Below are positions 34,642-44,079 of a stretch of DNA of 64,000 bases, one piece after another; the first letter of the stretch is position 1; each line of letters starts with the position of its first letter. A model generated the notes under the pieces. The model did no database searches and was not told the DNA's origin. It worked only from the letters and a program-made list of their open reading frames with translations. Source of the DNA: HNR sp040400085 (GTDB lineage Bacteria; Actinomycetota; Actinomycetes; Actinomycetales; Microbacteriaceae); the NCBI GenBank assembly GCA_040400085.1, contig JBBAQX010000014.1, forward strand, positions 1-64,000, read 5' to 3'. Both the position numbers and the translations under genes were made by a program.

Positions 34642-37600
34642 TTAGACCTCCGTTTTCCGTGCCCGACGGAAGATAACGAAAGCACCTGCGAGCAACGCCA
34701 ACAGTGCACTGACTGCTAACAACTCGGTACCAGAAGACCCGGTCAACGCCAATGGCGTGGTTACGATCTTCGTCTGGTCCGTCGCGGTACACCCGGTGTC
34801 TGAGTAGCACACACGTTCGGTCGTTACCTTAGCGTTGTTCACGACAACACCCTCAGCAGCCTGGTTCACAGTCACTGTGACCTGCACAGTTTTCTGACCA
34901 GCAATCGCGAGTTCACCGACTGACCAGGTAATCGTTCGGGTTTGCTCGTCGTAACTACCATTATCTGATGACGACACATAGGTGACGTTAGCAGGGAGCT
35001 CGTCGGTGATCACAACGTCCCGGGCAGCAGCATTTGCTTCGTTCTTGACGGTCACATCATATGTCAACGATCCGCCAGGTTTCACCGTTTCCTTGTGGTC
35101 GTCTTTCACGATGCTCAGCTTCGGAACGATGTCTCGATCTTCTGTCTCGCACCCTTCAGGATCGTCACATCCGCCAGGAATCTCAAGCTTCGCAGTGTTA
35201 ATGATCTCGCTACCCAGAGTTGCAGTCTCAGAGATCTTAACAGTGACCTTCACCATAACGGTTGCACCGGGAGCTAGTGAGGGAATAGCCCAGGTAACGC
35301 TCTTACCGTCCGCAGAGAGCTTGCCTCCGTCGGTTGCTGACACAAACTCAACATCCGCAGGAAGGTTATCCGTAACAACCGCATCGGTGATCGTTTCGGT
35401 TACGGAGTCATTACCAATAGTCAGATCGTACGTGTGCTCAGCGCCAGGCTTCGCGACACGTTGGTGATCATCCTTCAAGATCCACGCGCTCGACGGGGTC
35501 TTGTCAGTATCCGTCACGTCACAGTCGTTCGCCTCGGTAGCCGGGTTATCAATACAGAGATTATCCGTGGTGATCGACGCACCGTTCCTGATGAATGTAT
35601 CAGCGGGCAAGCCCTTGTGAACAAGCACCGTCACCGTGATCTGTCGTGACTCCCCTGCCTTGAGGGTTCCAAGGTCCCACTCAAACGTGTAGGGGTCATC
35701 TACCGACTGCGTGCCAAGAATCGACGAGCTCACAAAATCAACGTTTGTGGGCAGTGTGTCCTTGACGACAACCTTAGGCGCATCCGAGTCCGAGTTGTTT
35801 GTAGCGGTCAGAACATAGTCCAGGGTCTCACCGGGACGCACAATGTATTTACCGTCGTCCTTTGTGATCGATACGGACGGAACTCGATCGATGTCAATCG
35901 ACTCACACTCGTTGACAGTTGTGCTCTTGTCATCAACACACACATCTTCGGTCGTAACCCGCGCAATATTGGTGACCGTTTCATTCGCAACCGCCGACTC
36001 AGCAACAGTCGCCACGATCTGCACCATACGCTCGGCACCAGATTCCATCGAGCCCAAGCTCCATGACACCGTGCGAGTTGCTTCGTCATACACGCCACCA
36101 TCGGTCGCCGACACAAATGTCAGGTTCAGGGGCAGAATATCCTTTGCCACAACATCAGCAGCAGCAAATTCAGACGAGTTCTTCACGATCAGGTCATATG
36201 TGAGTTCTTGACCGGGCAGAACAACCTGCTTGTGGTCATCCTTCACAATCGAAATCGCCGGTGTGTGGTCAATGTCTGTCGTTTCGCAGCCGTTAGGGTC
36301 AACACAACCCTGATCGGTCACTACCTTGGCACCATTCACAATTTTCACACCGGAAGAGACCGAAGCATTCACCGTCGCAACTACCTGCACCGTACGTGAC
36401 GCGCTGGCAGCAAGAGTACCAATATTCCACGTGACCGTATGAGCTGCCGCGTCATACACGCCACCATCAGTCGCACTCACAAAGTCCAACTCGGCAGGCA
36501 GCGTATCCGTGATAACAACACCGGTCGCATTCGTACGGGTAGATGAGTTCGAAATTGTCACATCATAGGTGAGCTCGTCACCCAACTGCACAACGCCCCT
36601 GTGGTCATCTTTCACGATACTCACACCAGCCAAGACGAGCCCGGCATCAAGATTCAGGTTCACATTCGAACCCTCACCGTTACGAATCGGATCGGTCAGA
36701 ACAACTGTGTGGGTAGGAAGGCCCTCTCCCGAGACATCCGAGTCATTCACGTCGTCATCACCAACAGATACCTTGGTGAAATCATACTTCGCAGGAATGT
36801 CTGTGAAAGAAACGCTCCATTCACCCAACGGAACAGCAAACGTGTAGTTTCCGTCCTTATCCGTCACCGTGGTGATAGCTTTACCCGCATCATCTAAGAC
36901 AGGAACACCAGCAGCATCAAGCAGGTTCACCGTAATACCGGCAACCCCTGACTCGTCAGCATCCTGAAGACCATCACGATTCTTGTCTTCCCATACACGG
37001 TCACCAAGCAGACCTGCAGAACGACGAACCGATACGAGAGGAGCCTCGGCTGCAGGCAACGAAGACTTCGCACCAGCAGAGTCAACCCGGAACGTATGCC
37101 ACGCAACGTTGTTATTCGCCACAGCCTGAGGCGTCGTCACAGCCAGATCTTTCAACCCGGTAAGCTTCGGAGCCTGCGTGCGGAACTCAATCATCGAAGC
37201 AGTCTCGCTCGGAGCAACCGCGGCAAGGTTGAACTTCAGCGACTTCACCGTGGCAGGGTCTGCAGGAAGCGTGGAGGTCCAGTTATTGTCGCAGCCAACC
37301 GGCTGAGCCTGGCCTGATGATGCACTAAACAGTTCCGGTCGACACGGGTTAGCACTCGTCGAGTACTCAACAGTTGCACCAGCCGGAAGCGAAGTAACTC
37401 CCTCGAATCGAGGAGCCCACTCCGTACCACGTTCTTCACCCTGAAGCGACTGACCGATCGCGGTATCACCCACATACGGAAGCACATCGTAAATTACAAG
37501 ATCAGCCAACGGCAAAGTGTTCTTGTTACTCACCGCAAGTCGATAATCAACCTGTGAGTTGGAACCATCAAACGTCGCGTTAGTCAAACCATCAGTAGTC

Positions 37601-39999
37601 CAGTCAGCGTCCAAAGCACCCTTAACGAACTTTTCGATAGTCGCACCGGAAGAAGGAAGTACCGTCCATCCAACGGTGGACTGGCCAACGCCCTCGGTGA
37701 CATCACCATTACCGTTCAGGTCCCACTTATCAGTAGGAATGTTAGAACCTGCTGGCGACTCGAGTTTGTTATCTCGATCAAAAAGAACTGCGATCTGGGC
37801 TTCATCACCCGTATGAGCACCTGAGCTAGCAGCCAGTGTTACACGAGTATCGAAGGTAACCGTTGGTGACGAATCACCGTAATTGAGCTGAGTACCAGCT
37901 GGCCATTCCCAAACAAGTTTGGTGCGGTCCTGACCGTTAACAGTCACGCTTGACTTGGTGAAAGTTGGGTTACCAACGTTCTCAAGGTTTGTCCAGCGGT
38001 CTGAGCCCTCAACGAAGTCGAGTCCGACAGGCAGCACATCAACAAGTGCTGGCCTCATGGGGACAGTACCGTTTGGTCCGTTCGAGATGGATACCCGCCA
38101 CGATGTCGTATCACCCGGTTTGAGAGCTGACACATTGGTGAGGTTAGTTTTGCGAACCTGAGGGTCGGGCTGGGTGCGGAAGAAGTTAATGTTCGCGGTT
38201 CCCTTAGCACCATAGGTACCATTACCGTTACCAGCGGCGGCTGGATTATCCCCCAACTTGTATTCGCTTCCGTAGTACGTGGCATACGTGTTGGTTTTGT
38301 TCAAGAGACCCGAGTCTGCGAATGCTTGTGTGTTCATCGCATCAATATCAACCCAGTCACCGCTACCAGCGCCCAAAGGAAGATTCTTGAAAACAACTCG
38401 CACATCGGTCACGAGTTCGTTGGCAGGAAGGTCAAAGAAAACGTCATTCGGATTGGATCCACTAGCCTTGTAGAGGTAGATACCGAACTTCGCAGCGGCC
38501 TTGTCAGCGGGCTTATCGTATGTGCGTACCCGAGAGGTTGTCCCGTCCCAGGTCACCAGATCTACCTTAACCAGGTGTTGGGCGCGCTCGACCGTATCGA
38601 AACGTACAGAGTTCACCTTATCCGCAAGATTGTGGCACTGATCAGCAGGAACCGTCATCGTCCCGGGGAACGACGCAGCTATCGGGTCAGTACCAGTGAT
38701 TGCCGGAGACTCCGCCACACCATTGGCCAGGCAAGAAATACGGTCATAGGAAACAGCATTACGTACGCGGGTCGGGTCTGCGGGCTTATCGCTTTCGAAC
38801 CAGCCCAAAACTGTCGACCATCTGTAGTCACCCGTGGTATTTGTATTAGAGTATTTTCCGCTATTGGTCACGGTCTTAGTGACGTATGTTACGACGCCAC
38901 CCCCACCCGTAATCGGGGGCCCAATGAATGTGTGCGTCTGCAAGCCATCAGCGGTCAGAGGCGTACCGTCGATAGCCGTGGCCGTCGCATGAACGGTATT
39001 CGAGAACTGATTCGTTGCCTGTGGATCTGCTGGCGCAGGGACAAACGTTGCGCTCGGATACACAACCGTGATTTCATATGTTTCGCTCGGGCTGTTACAG
39101 CTGTTCCTAGCCGGAGTCGGGTTGCTCGGCCACGTAACAGTTTCCGCAGCAGAGTCATAAACCCCGCCACCGGTTGCCGACACAAACTGGGTACCCTTCG
39201 GCAGAGTATCAACAATCGTCAAATCTTTGTAGTCAAGAGCGCCCACCTGAGGAGTCGTTGGGTTACACGCATAAATACTATAGGTCACCGGCTGATCAGG
39301 AACGACAAGACCTTCGTTACCAGGAACGATCGTCCGTTTCGATACGCTCAGCGCCGCGACCGCCGAGGTCACAATCGACTCAGGCGTTACCGCAGTAATC
39401 GAGACTTCGGGAAGACCGGCTGCCGGCCCAGGTCGATAACCAACGTTGATCGACCCTGGAAACGTAGTCCCGGGAAGCGTGGTGTAGTTGGGAACAGTCC
39501 ACGATACCGTGAACTCTCCGGTAGTTCCGGGCTTCAGATCGCTGAGCGCAACGGCTACAACATCTGTTCCGGAGATAGACACAACATCAGCATTCCCACG
39601 GACCGTCGGGTTACCTGTCGCAACGACGGGCTGCCCGTTGATATCGGTTCCCTGCGGACGAGGCATTGTGAAGGTAGGGGCCACGCAATTCTCCGAGGTG
39701 ATGTTTGAACACTCATAACCCACCCGATACGTAAGCTGACCTCCAGACTGCACAGTCGTAGTGATAGCACTAATCTGCGCCGTCATCTTGGGTGCAGCAG
39801 CCTGCACGGGAGAAGAAACTGAGCCCGCAAGCAATGCGCCAATAGCGGTAATTGCGACCGCAGCGTAGACACCAGCACGACGCTTAACAGACGACTGACC
39901 GCCTGACTCCCCATCTCGAGAGAGCTTGGGGCGCACCTCTAGCGATCTCCCTGTCCTGTTTGGCAGCTGTCGCAACCTCGAAAGTAATCGGTTCTTCAC
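34642..39999 (-). CDS. giant surface protein with SdrD B-like and five DUF11 repeats, LALTG sorting signal
   Basis: 1785 residues; GTG start with AGAGGA 8 nt upstream. The signal sequence is internal to a long basic N-terminus (hydrophobic core near 45-65, cleavage near VQA-AAP). Residues about 70-1040 contain DUF11/isopeptide-type domains and a cysteine-bearing head. About 1050-1165 is an SdrD B-like module (GLLGDRVWEDKNRDGLQDADE, a calcium-type loop). About 1165-1740 has five DUF11 repeats, each opening with (V/L)KDDH or KDDG. C-terminus LALTG, membrane helix, RRARK. LAxTG fits class E sortases. Sigma fusion 3 lies 344 nt upstream on the same strand and is its likely regulator. Confidence 0.88.
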   Translation of the reverse strand: MKNRLLSRLRQLPNRTGRSLEVRPKLSRDGESGGQSSVKRRAGVYAAVAITAIGALLAGSVSSPVQAAAPKMTAQISAITTTVQSGGQLTYRVGYECSNITSENCVAPTFTMPRPQGTDINGQPVVATGNPTVRGNADVVSISGTDVVAVALSDLKPGTTGEFTVSWTVPNYTTLPGTTFPGSINVGYRPGPAAGLPEVSITAVTPESIVTSAVAALSVSKRTIVPGNEGLVVPDQPVTYSIYACNPTTPQVGALDYKDLTIVDTLPKGTQFVSATGGGVYDSAAETVTWPSNPTPARNSCNSPSETYEITVVYPSATFVPAPADPQATNQFSNTVHATATAIDGTPLTADGLQTHTFIGPPITGGGGVVTYVTKTVTNSGKYSNTNTTGDYRWSTVLGWFESDKPADPTRVRNAVSYDRISCLANGVAESPAITGTDPIAASFPGTMTVPADQCHNLADKVNSVRFDTVERAQHLVKVDLVTWDGTTSRVRTYDKPADKAAAKFGIYLYKASGSNPNDVFFDLPANELVTDVRVVFKNLPLGAGSGDWVDIDAMNTQAFADSGLLNKTNTYATYYGSEYKLGDNPAAAGNGNGTYGAKGTANINFFRTQPDPQVRKTNLTNVSALKPGDTTSWRVSISNGPNGTVPMRPALVDVLPVGLDFVEGSDRWTNLENVGNPTFTKSSVTVNGQDRTKLVWEWPAGTQLNYGDSSPTVTFDTRVTLAASSGAHTGDEAQIAVLFDRDNKLESPAGSNIPTDKWDLNGNGDVTEGVGQSTVGWTVLPSSGATIEKFVKGALDADWTTDGLTNATFDGSNSQVDYRLAVSNKNTLPLADLVIYDVLPYVGDTAIGQSLQGEERGTEWAPRFEGVTSLPAGATVEYSTSANPCRPELFSASSGQAQPVGCDNNWTSTLPADPATVKSLKFNLAAVAPSETASMIEFRTQAPKLTGLKDLAVTTPQAVANNNVAWHTFRVDSAGAKSSLPAAEAPLVSVRRSAGLLGDRVWEDKNRDGLQDADESGVAGITVNLLDAAGVPVLDDAGKAITTVTDKDGNYTFAVPLGEWSVSFTDIPAKYDFTKVSVGDDDVNDSDVSGEGLPTHTVVLTDPIRNGEGSNVNLNLDAGLVLAGVSIVKDDHRGVVQLGDELTYDVTISNSSTRTNATGVVITDTLPAELDFVSATDGGVYDAAAHTVTWNIGTLAASASRTVQVVATVNASVSSGVKIVNGAKVVTDQGCVDPNGCETTDIDHTPAISIVKDDHKQVVLPGQELTYDLIVKNSSEFAAADVVAKDILPLNLTFVSATDGGVYDEATRTVSWSLGSMESGAERMVQIVATVAESAVANETVTNIARVTTEDVCVDDKSTTVNECESIDIDRVPSVSITKDDGKYIVRPGETLDYVLTATNNSDSDAPKVVVKDTLPTNVDFVSSSILGTQSVDDPYTFEWDLGTLKAGESRQITVTVLVHKGLPADTFIRNGASITTDNLCIDNPATEANDCDVTDTDKTPSSAWILKDDHQRVAKPGAEHTYDLTIGNDSVTETITDAVVTDNLPADVEFVSATDGGKLSADGKSVTWAIPSLAPGATVMVKVTVKISETATLGSEIINTAKLEIPGGCDDPEGCETEDRDIVPKLSIVKDDHKETVKPGGSLTYDVTVKNEANAAARDVVITDELPANVTYVSSSDNGSYDEQTRTITWSVGELAIAGQKTVQVTVTVNQAAEGVVVNNAKVTTERVCYSDTGCTATDQTKIVTTPLALTGSSGTELLAVSALLALLAGAFVIFRRARKTEV
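34820..36640 (-). repeat. five tandem DUF11 coding repeats
   Basis: In-frame units of about 345-370 bp encode the KDDH-type DUF11 domains. LTYDVT and ITDTLPA phrases recur, and the units differ at many bases. Confidence 0.75.
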
Positions 40000-40343
40000 G
40001 TTTATGATCCTCTGTTGTATCTAACTAAAATTCCGCGCAGGCCGATATGCACGCACGGTCTTGACCTGACTCCGACGCCCGCTAAGAAGAGAGCGACATC
40101 AACATCAGCAATATGGGTTCAGTAGCGTTTACTCTTAGGTAAACAGCACACTGAATCGAAGAAATAACGCCGAAGCAATCGTTCCCCCTGAAACCCCCCT
40201 GTACATCTATGAAGACGGAGACCAGGAGTGGTCATGACGAAATTTAGGATTTATTTTTATAAAAGATCAAATTTAAATCTGAATAAAGATAAAACCCAGG
40301 TAACTCGAAAGAAGATTCTGAACACGCAGCCCAGGTCCTTACA
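40000..40343. promoter_or_regulatory. leader between sigma fusion 3 and surface protein 3
   Basis: 344 nt, clearly A+T rich at 40230-40310. It probably contains a promoter for the surface protein, but I found no motif shared with the leaders of the other sigma-linked surface genes. A short inverted repeat, GACCA-ggag-TGGTC (40220-40233), is the only structure noted. Confidence 0.35.
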
Positions 40344-41804
40344 TCAGTTTCGAATTTTTACGGTTGCCTGAGGCAGGTCAGCATCACTTTCGAGATTATA
40401 AAAAAACTGAAAGTTGAATCCCTGCAACCCAAGCATTGTGGATATGGGTACGCATAACACCCGTTCCCCCTGCACTGCACAACCCGCAGAAGCTTTCGCG
40501 ACCGTTACCCCGCTTGGTGGAACCACTTCAACGACATAATCAGATGCTTTAGCCTGGCCATCAAACTCCACCCTAAGCAAAGTTTGCACGCTCTTCCCGC
40601 CCTGTTTGTAGGCAACAGGTTTACTATCCCATTTAACCGTTCGAACTCCTGGCGGCAAGTCTGGTGAGGTTGTCGGCGGAGCAGTCGGCTCTGTCCGGTT
40701 TTGCTGCCCAACCTGAGGGCTTACGGGGACGCTGTCGTCTGGGAGGACACTCGCATCCGCCTCAGAGTCTTTTGTATTTCTAGGAGGCTCAGGAAGTGCG
40801 GGAAGCTCAGGGTCTTGAGAAGCAACCCCTGCAAGCGTATCTTTATTGCCGTCCTCGTTAGCTTCAACGGTTGCCCCTGTCCCCTCAGGTGCAGTTTGCG
40901 TAGTGTTATTCACATACAACGCTGCGAGCCAGACAAGTACAAAGAAAATCAGGATAATTCCTGACAACAGTCCTAGCCGCCGACGAAGAGTTTCCCTTTC
41001 GACGGAAGCAGTCTCCCGAACAATATCTGCGTTTGTAATCGCCGAAGCTGGCTTCGCATCAACCCCGTATCCAAGCGCAACACCTGATGTAACCAAACCG
41101 AGAATCGCCAAGGTGGGGAGCCGAAGAGACTGCATCTTCTTAAGCTGTTTTGGGCATAGGTCACAGCTGGACAGGTGTTTTTCTATTCGGAGGCGTCGAA
41201 GCTCAGGTGACTTACCGCGTGCATACGCGGCAAGATAGTTTATTTTCAGATCCCCACATGATTCGTTTTCATCTACTGTCGAGACAAGATAGCTCGTCCG
41301 AAGAGCGTCTCTCGCACGAAACGACGCAGCCGCAACAGACTGCACCGACATACCTTGAGACTTAGCGACATCCGAAAGGCTTTGCCCCTGCACTTCTGTA
41401 AGCATCAAGAGGGTTTGATCCTTTTTCGACAATGCTTGAAAAGCTCGCAGGGCAATCTCATTGTCCCATGTCGTTGCAGATAAAACCTCATGGTCAGTTT
41501 CCTGCTGATGCTCAATGATTTCACCGATATTATCGGCTGCGATTTCATTCGAGGCCGAACGTAAGTGATCTATTGACGCATTACGAATAGCAACACGCAG
41601 ATATGAGATAAAAGTCTTTTTTGTAGGCCCTCCGCCGTTTCTTATTATGCGCACAACCGATAAGGCGGCCTCGGTAACGAGGTCCTCAGCTATCATTACG
41701 TCAGATATTAATCTCCGGGCGAAACGTACAAAATACGGCTGTCCCGTGGCGAAAAGCGCCCAAAACTCTTCTTCCGTCAAGACCTGGATATCCTGATCTG
41801 ACAT
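40344..41804 (-). CDS. ECF-type sigma factor fused to zinc-finger, membrane and DUF11-like sensor domains (fusion 3)
   Basis: 486 residues; ATG start with GGGGGG 7 nt upstream. Sigma region 2 about 15-88, region 4 about 115-174 (FRARDALRTSYL). Finger H210-x3-C214-x2-C217. First hydrophobic segment about 230-249 and a much stronger helix at 278-297 preceded by RRR, which by the positive-inside rule puts the following part outside. Acidic/Pro-rich linker 300-380, then the shared C-terminal domain (PPGVRTVKW, LLRVEFD, KASAGC, C451, LGLQGFNFQF) with C442/C451. More diverged than fusions 1 and 2. Lies upstream of the DUF11 surface protein on the same strand. Confidence 0.85.
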   Translation of the reverse strand: MSDQDIQVLTEEEFWALFATGQPYFVRFARRLISDVMIAEDLVTEAALSVVRIIRNGGGPTKKTFISYLRVAIRNASIDHLRSASNEIAADNIGEIIEHQQETDHEVLSATTWDNEIALRAFQALSKKDQTLLMLTEVQGQSLSDVAKSQGMSVQSVAAASFRARDALRTSYLVSTVDENESCGDLKINYLAAYARGKSPELRRLRIEKHLSSCDLCPKQLKKMQSLRLPTLAILGLVTSGVALGYGVDAKPASAITNADIVRETASVERETLRRRLGLLSGIILIFFVLVWLAALYVNNTTQTAPEGTGATVEANEDGNKDTLAGVASQDPELPALPEPPRNTKDSEADASVLPDDSVPVSPQVGQQNRTEPTAPPTTSPDLPPGVRTVKWDSKPVAYKQGGKSVQTLLRVEFDGQAKASDYVVEVVPPSGVTVAKASAGCAVQGERVLCVPISTMLGLQGFNFQFFYNLESDADLPQATVKIRN

Positions 41805-42015
41805 AAATATATCCCCCCAACATTCTCTGTTTCCACGCTAGTTTTACAAGACAGATTCTCTGTTTGTAACTTCCAGAAGCGCTTATTCCCCTAGCGCTAT
41901 AAATCATCGAGTTAGCGTAAAATTTCCCTCTACTAAGAGGATAACAGCCAAAACCTGAAAATAACGATGAGGCAACCAGTTCAGAGATTCTTCACTACCT
42001 GTTGTTAGGTTTCTT

Positions 42016-42400
42016 TCAGCTAAGGATGAAGTATCGTGCTCCACTTCTTGTCACAGTAGCTGCGTTAACGGGTCGTTCTGAGGCAAGCCAGGCCTTTTTA
42101 TCCTCGAAGAAATTTGACGTATCTTCCGGGATACGTTTGGCAGCGTACATTCTGGAGTACAGGTCGATTGCGAGACCGACCTCGGCTACGACCGTTGGCA
42201 GGAGGTTCGGTTAACCAGCTCAGCCAAGAGCATCAGATCGATTAATAACGGTAGCGGTTATCTGACACCCTTCCGCGAACCCCTCGAGACCCACCTTCCA
42301 GCCGGGGTTCTCGGGACTCTCCGTCTCCTCGGGATGGAAGATCTGGTTTTTACTGATCTCAACAGCACAACGATCCGCACCTGATTTCCACATTTTTCCG
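42016..42400 (-). pseudogene. possible remnant of a protein-coding gene
   Basis: One minus-strand frame reads as plausible protein (phrases VEISKNQIFHPEETESP, GWKVGLEGFAEGCQ, AIDLYSRMYAAKRIPED) from about 42400 down to a stop at 42016-42018. It is broken by in-frame TGA (42220-42222) and TAA (42211-42213) only 6 nt apart. No start with a ribosome site and no family I recognise. This may be a decayed C-terminus of a gene once at the end of an operon, or chance. Confidence 0.25.
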
Positions 42401-42430
42401 CGATCCCCCGACAAGAGGCGGGGGATCGCG
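42399..42430. terminator. 12-bp hairpin ahead of the rhamnose importer promoter
   Basis: CGCGATCCCCCG (42399-42410) pairs with 42419-42430 around an 8-nt loop. Possibly the end mark of former upstream transcription. Confidence 0.5.
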
Positions 42431-42450
42431 ACAGGATGCCGATTAACAAC

Positions 42451-42480
42451 TTGACGTAACGCTCTGGCAGAACATACTAT
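42451..42480 (+). promoter_or_regulatory. promoter of the rhamnose importer operon
   Basis: TTGACG (42451-42456) and TACTAT (42475-42480) are 18 bp apart. The LacI-type operator starts 18 bp beyond the -10, where a bound repressor would block initiation. Confidence 0.7.
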
Positions 42481-42497
42481 GTGACAGATCCCGAAAT

Positions 42498-42509
42498 TGA
42501 AACGTTTCA
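42498..42509. promoter_or_regulatory. LacI-family operator TGAAACGTTTCA
   Basis: A perfect 12-bp palindrome with the central ACGT typical of LacI-family sites, preceded by AAT. The same 15 bases (AATTGAAACGTTTCA) recur at 50704-50718 before rhaM. Confidence 0.8.
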
Positions 42510-42546
42510 TAAATATGGTTTCTTTCTTCACAAAGGTAATTTGCCA

Positions 42547-44079
42547 ATGACGTCACACGCTGCAACACCACCTCCCCGACAGGCCCCCGCACTCGAGCTA
42601 CGAGAGGTAGCCAAGTCATTTGGGTCCGTAGTGGCCCTCCGATCCGGAAATATCGTGGTCGATTCCGGGACAATCCACGCACTCGTTGGCGAAAACGGCG
42701 CAGGAAAATCAACCCTGGTCAAAATCATCGCGGGCCTCTATCAACGGGACGAAGGCATCTTTCGGCTCTCGGGAACCGATGTAGCTTTCAAGACGACGGC
42801 CGATTCCAAAGCAGCCGGCATCGCGGTGATCTATCAGGAGCCCACCCTCTTCCCCGATCTATCCGTCACCGAAAACATCTTCATGGGCCGCCAACCCACC
42901 AACAGATTTGGGCGCATCGACCGCAAGGCGATGAGGGAAGAAACCATGACGATATTCAACCGACTCGGCGTAAGAATCGACCCTGATCGTATTGCCGATG
43001 GCCTCTCCATCGCCGATCAGCAAATCATCGAAATCGCCAAGGCCATCTCGCTCAACGCGACCGTGCTCATCATGGACGAACCGACAGCCGCCCTCTCGGG
43101 CGTTGAGGTCGAGCGACTCTTCGCTGTAGCCCGAAGCCTGCGCGACGAGGGGCGCGCGCTCATCTTCATCTCGCACCGTTTCGACGAGGTATTCGACCTC
43201 TGCGACACCATAACGATCATGCGGGATGGGGACTATATCTCAACAGTCGGCACATCTGAGACCAGCGTCGATGAGATAGTGCGGCTCATGGTCGGACGCG
43301 ACGTCACCGATCTCTTCCCCAAAGAAGACGCGGAAATTGGGGATGTAATCCTCAGGGTCGACAATCTCACCTCAGCCGGAATTTTTGAAGATATCTCCTT
43401 CTCCGTCAATGCAGGAGAGATTGTCGGACTTGCAGGCCTTGTGGGGGCAGGGCGCAGCGAGGTCGCACGGGCGATCTTCGGTGTAGACCATTACGACAGC
43501 GGAACCGTATATATGCGCGGCGCAAAGCTGAAGAAGGGCAGCGTCTCAGACGCCATGCGATCCGGCCTGGCTCTAATTCCCGAGGACCGCCGCAAGCAGG
43601 GCCTCGTGCTCGATTTTTCAGTGGGCCGCAACATCACGCTCGCGATCCGAGAACGGCTCGCGGCCTGGGGAATCCTCACAGCACGTGCGGAAAACACGAG
43701 GGCAGACAGTTGGGCGACCACGCTGCAGGTCAAAACGGCGGCTCTTTCAACCCCGGTCGGCACGCTCTCAGGCGGCAACCAACAGAAAGTTGTCATTGCG
43801 AAGTGGTTGGCAACGCATCCCGGTCTATTGATCATCGATGAGCCGACGCGAGGAATCGATGTCGGCACGAAATCCGAGGTACACCGCCTGCTCACAAACC
43901 TCGCGGGTGAGGGAATGGGCATCCTCATGATCTCGTCCGAGCTCCCGGAGGTGCTCGGAATGGCAGACCGCGTGCTCGTGATGCGCGAAGGACAACTCAC
44001 GCGAGAACTCAACAGAGACGAGGCGACGGCGGAAGCCGTGATGCTCGCCGCAACGCACAGCCTGGAGGCAGCACTGTGA
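42547..44079 (+). CDS. rhaT: rhamnose ABC importer, ATP-binding protein (CUT2)
   Basis: 510 residues from the ATG at 42547 (AAAGGTAA 8 nt upstream); a longer frame would begin upstream of the operator. Two ABC domains in tandem, the CUT2 hallmark: first Walker A GENGAGKSTLVK and Walker B VLIMDEPTAAL; second half GLVGAGRSEVARAIFG, signature LSGGNQQKVVIAKWL and LLIIDEPTRGID. Drives uptake through the two permeases that follow; the permease start overlaps by 4 nt (GTGA). The substrate L-rhamnose is inferred from shared operators and the neighbouring catabolic genes. Confidence 0.88.
   Translation: MTSHAATPPPRQAPALELREVAKSFGSVVALRSGNIVVDSGTIHALVGENGAGKSTLVKIIAGLYQRDEGIFRLSGTDVAFKTTADSKAAGIAVIYQEPTLFPDLSVTENIFMGRQPTNRFGRIDRKAMREETMTIFNRLGVRIDPDRIADGLSIADQQIIEIAKAISLNATVLIMDEPTAALSGVEVERLFAVARSLRDEGRALIFISHRFDEVFDLCDTITIMRDGDYISTVGTSETSVDEIVRLMVGRDVTDLFPKEDAEIGDVILRVDNLTSAGIFEDISFSVNAGEIVGLAGLVGAGRSEVARAIFGVDHYDSGTVYMRGAKLKKGSVSDAMRSGLALIPEDRRKQGLVLDFSVGRNITLAIRERLAAWGILTARAENTRADSWATTLQVKTAALSTPVGTLSGGNQQKVVIAKWLATHPGLLIIDEPTRGIDVGTKSEVHRLLTNLAGEGMGILMISSELPEVLGMADRVLVMREGQLTRELNRDEATAEAVMLAATHSLEAAL

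Larger units (their letters stand above)
41805..42546. other. divergent intergenic region between sigma fusion 3 and the rhamnose importer
   Basis: About 740 nt. The left part is A+T rich and should carry the promoter of sigma fusion 3. The middle contains a possible decayed gene (42016-42400), a hairpin (42399-42430), then the importer promoter (42451-42480) and operator (42498-42509). Confidence 0.5.

Noticed and set aside
38326..39708. 460-codon frame opposite surface protein 3
   Set aside because: The Thr/Val/Ala-rich repeats of the real gene leave the opposite strand open; the product is Arg-rich and featureless.
40000..40343. A common promoter motif for all sigma-linked surface genes
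   Set aside because: Comparing the leaders at 1752-1958, 5674-5827 and 40000-40343 by eye gave only short A+T-rich matches (such as CTTGT) that are not consistently placed.
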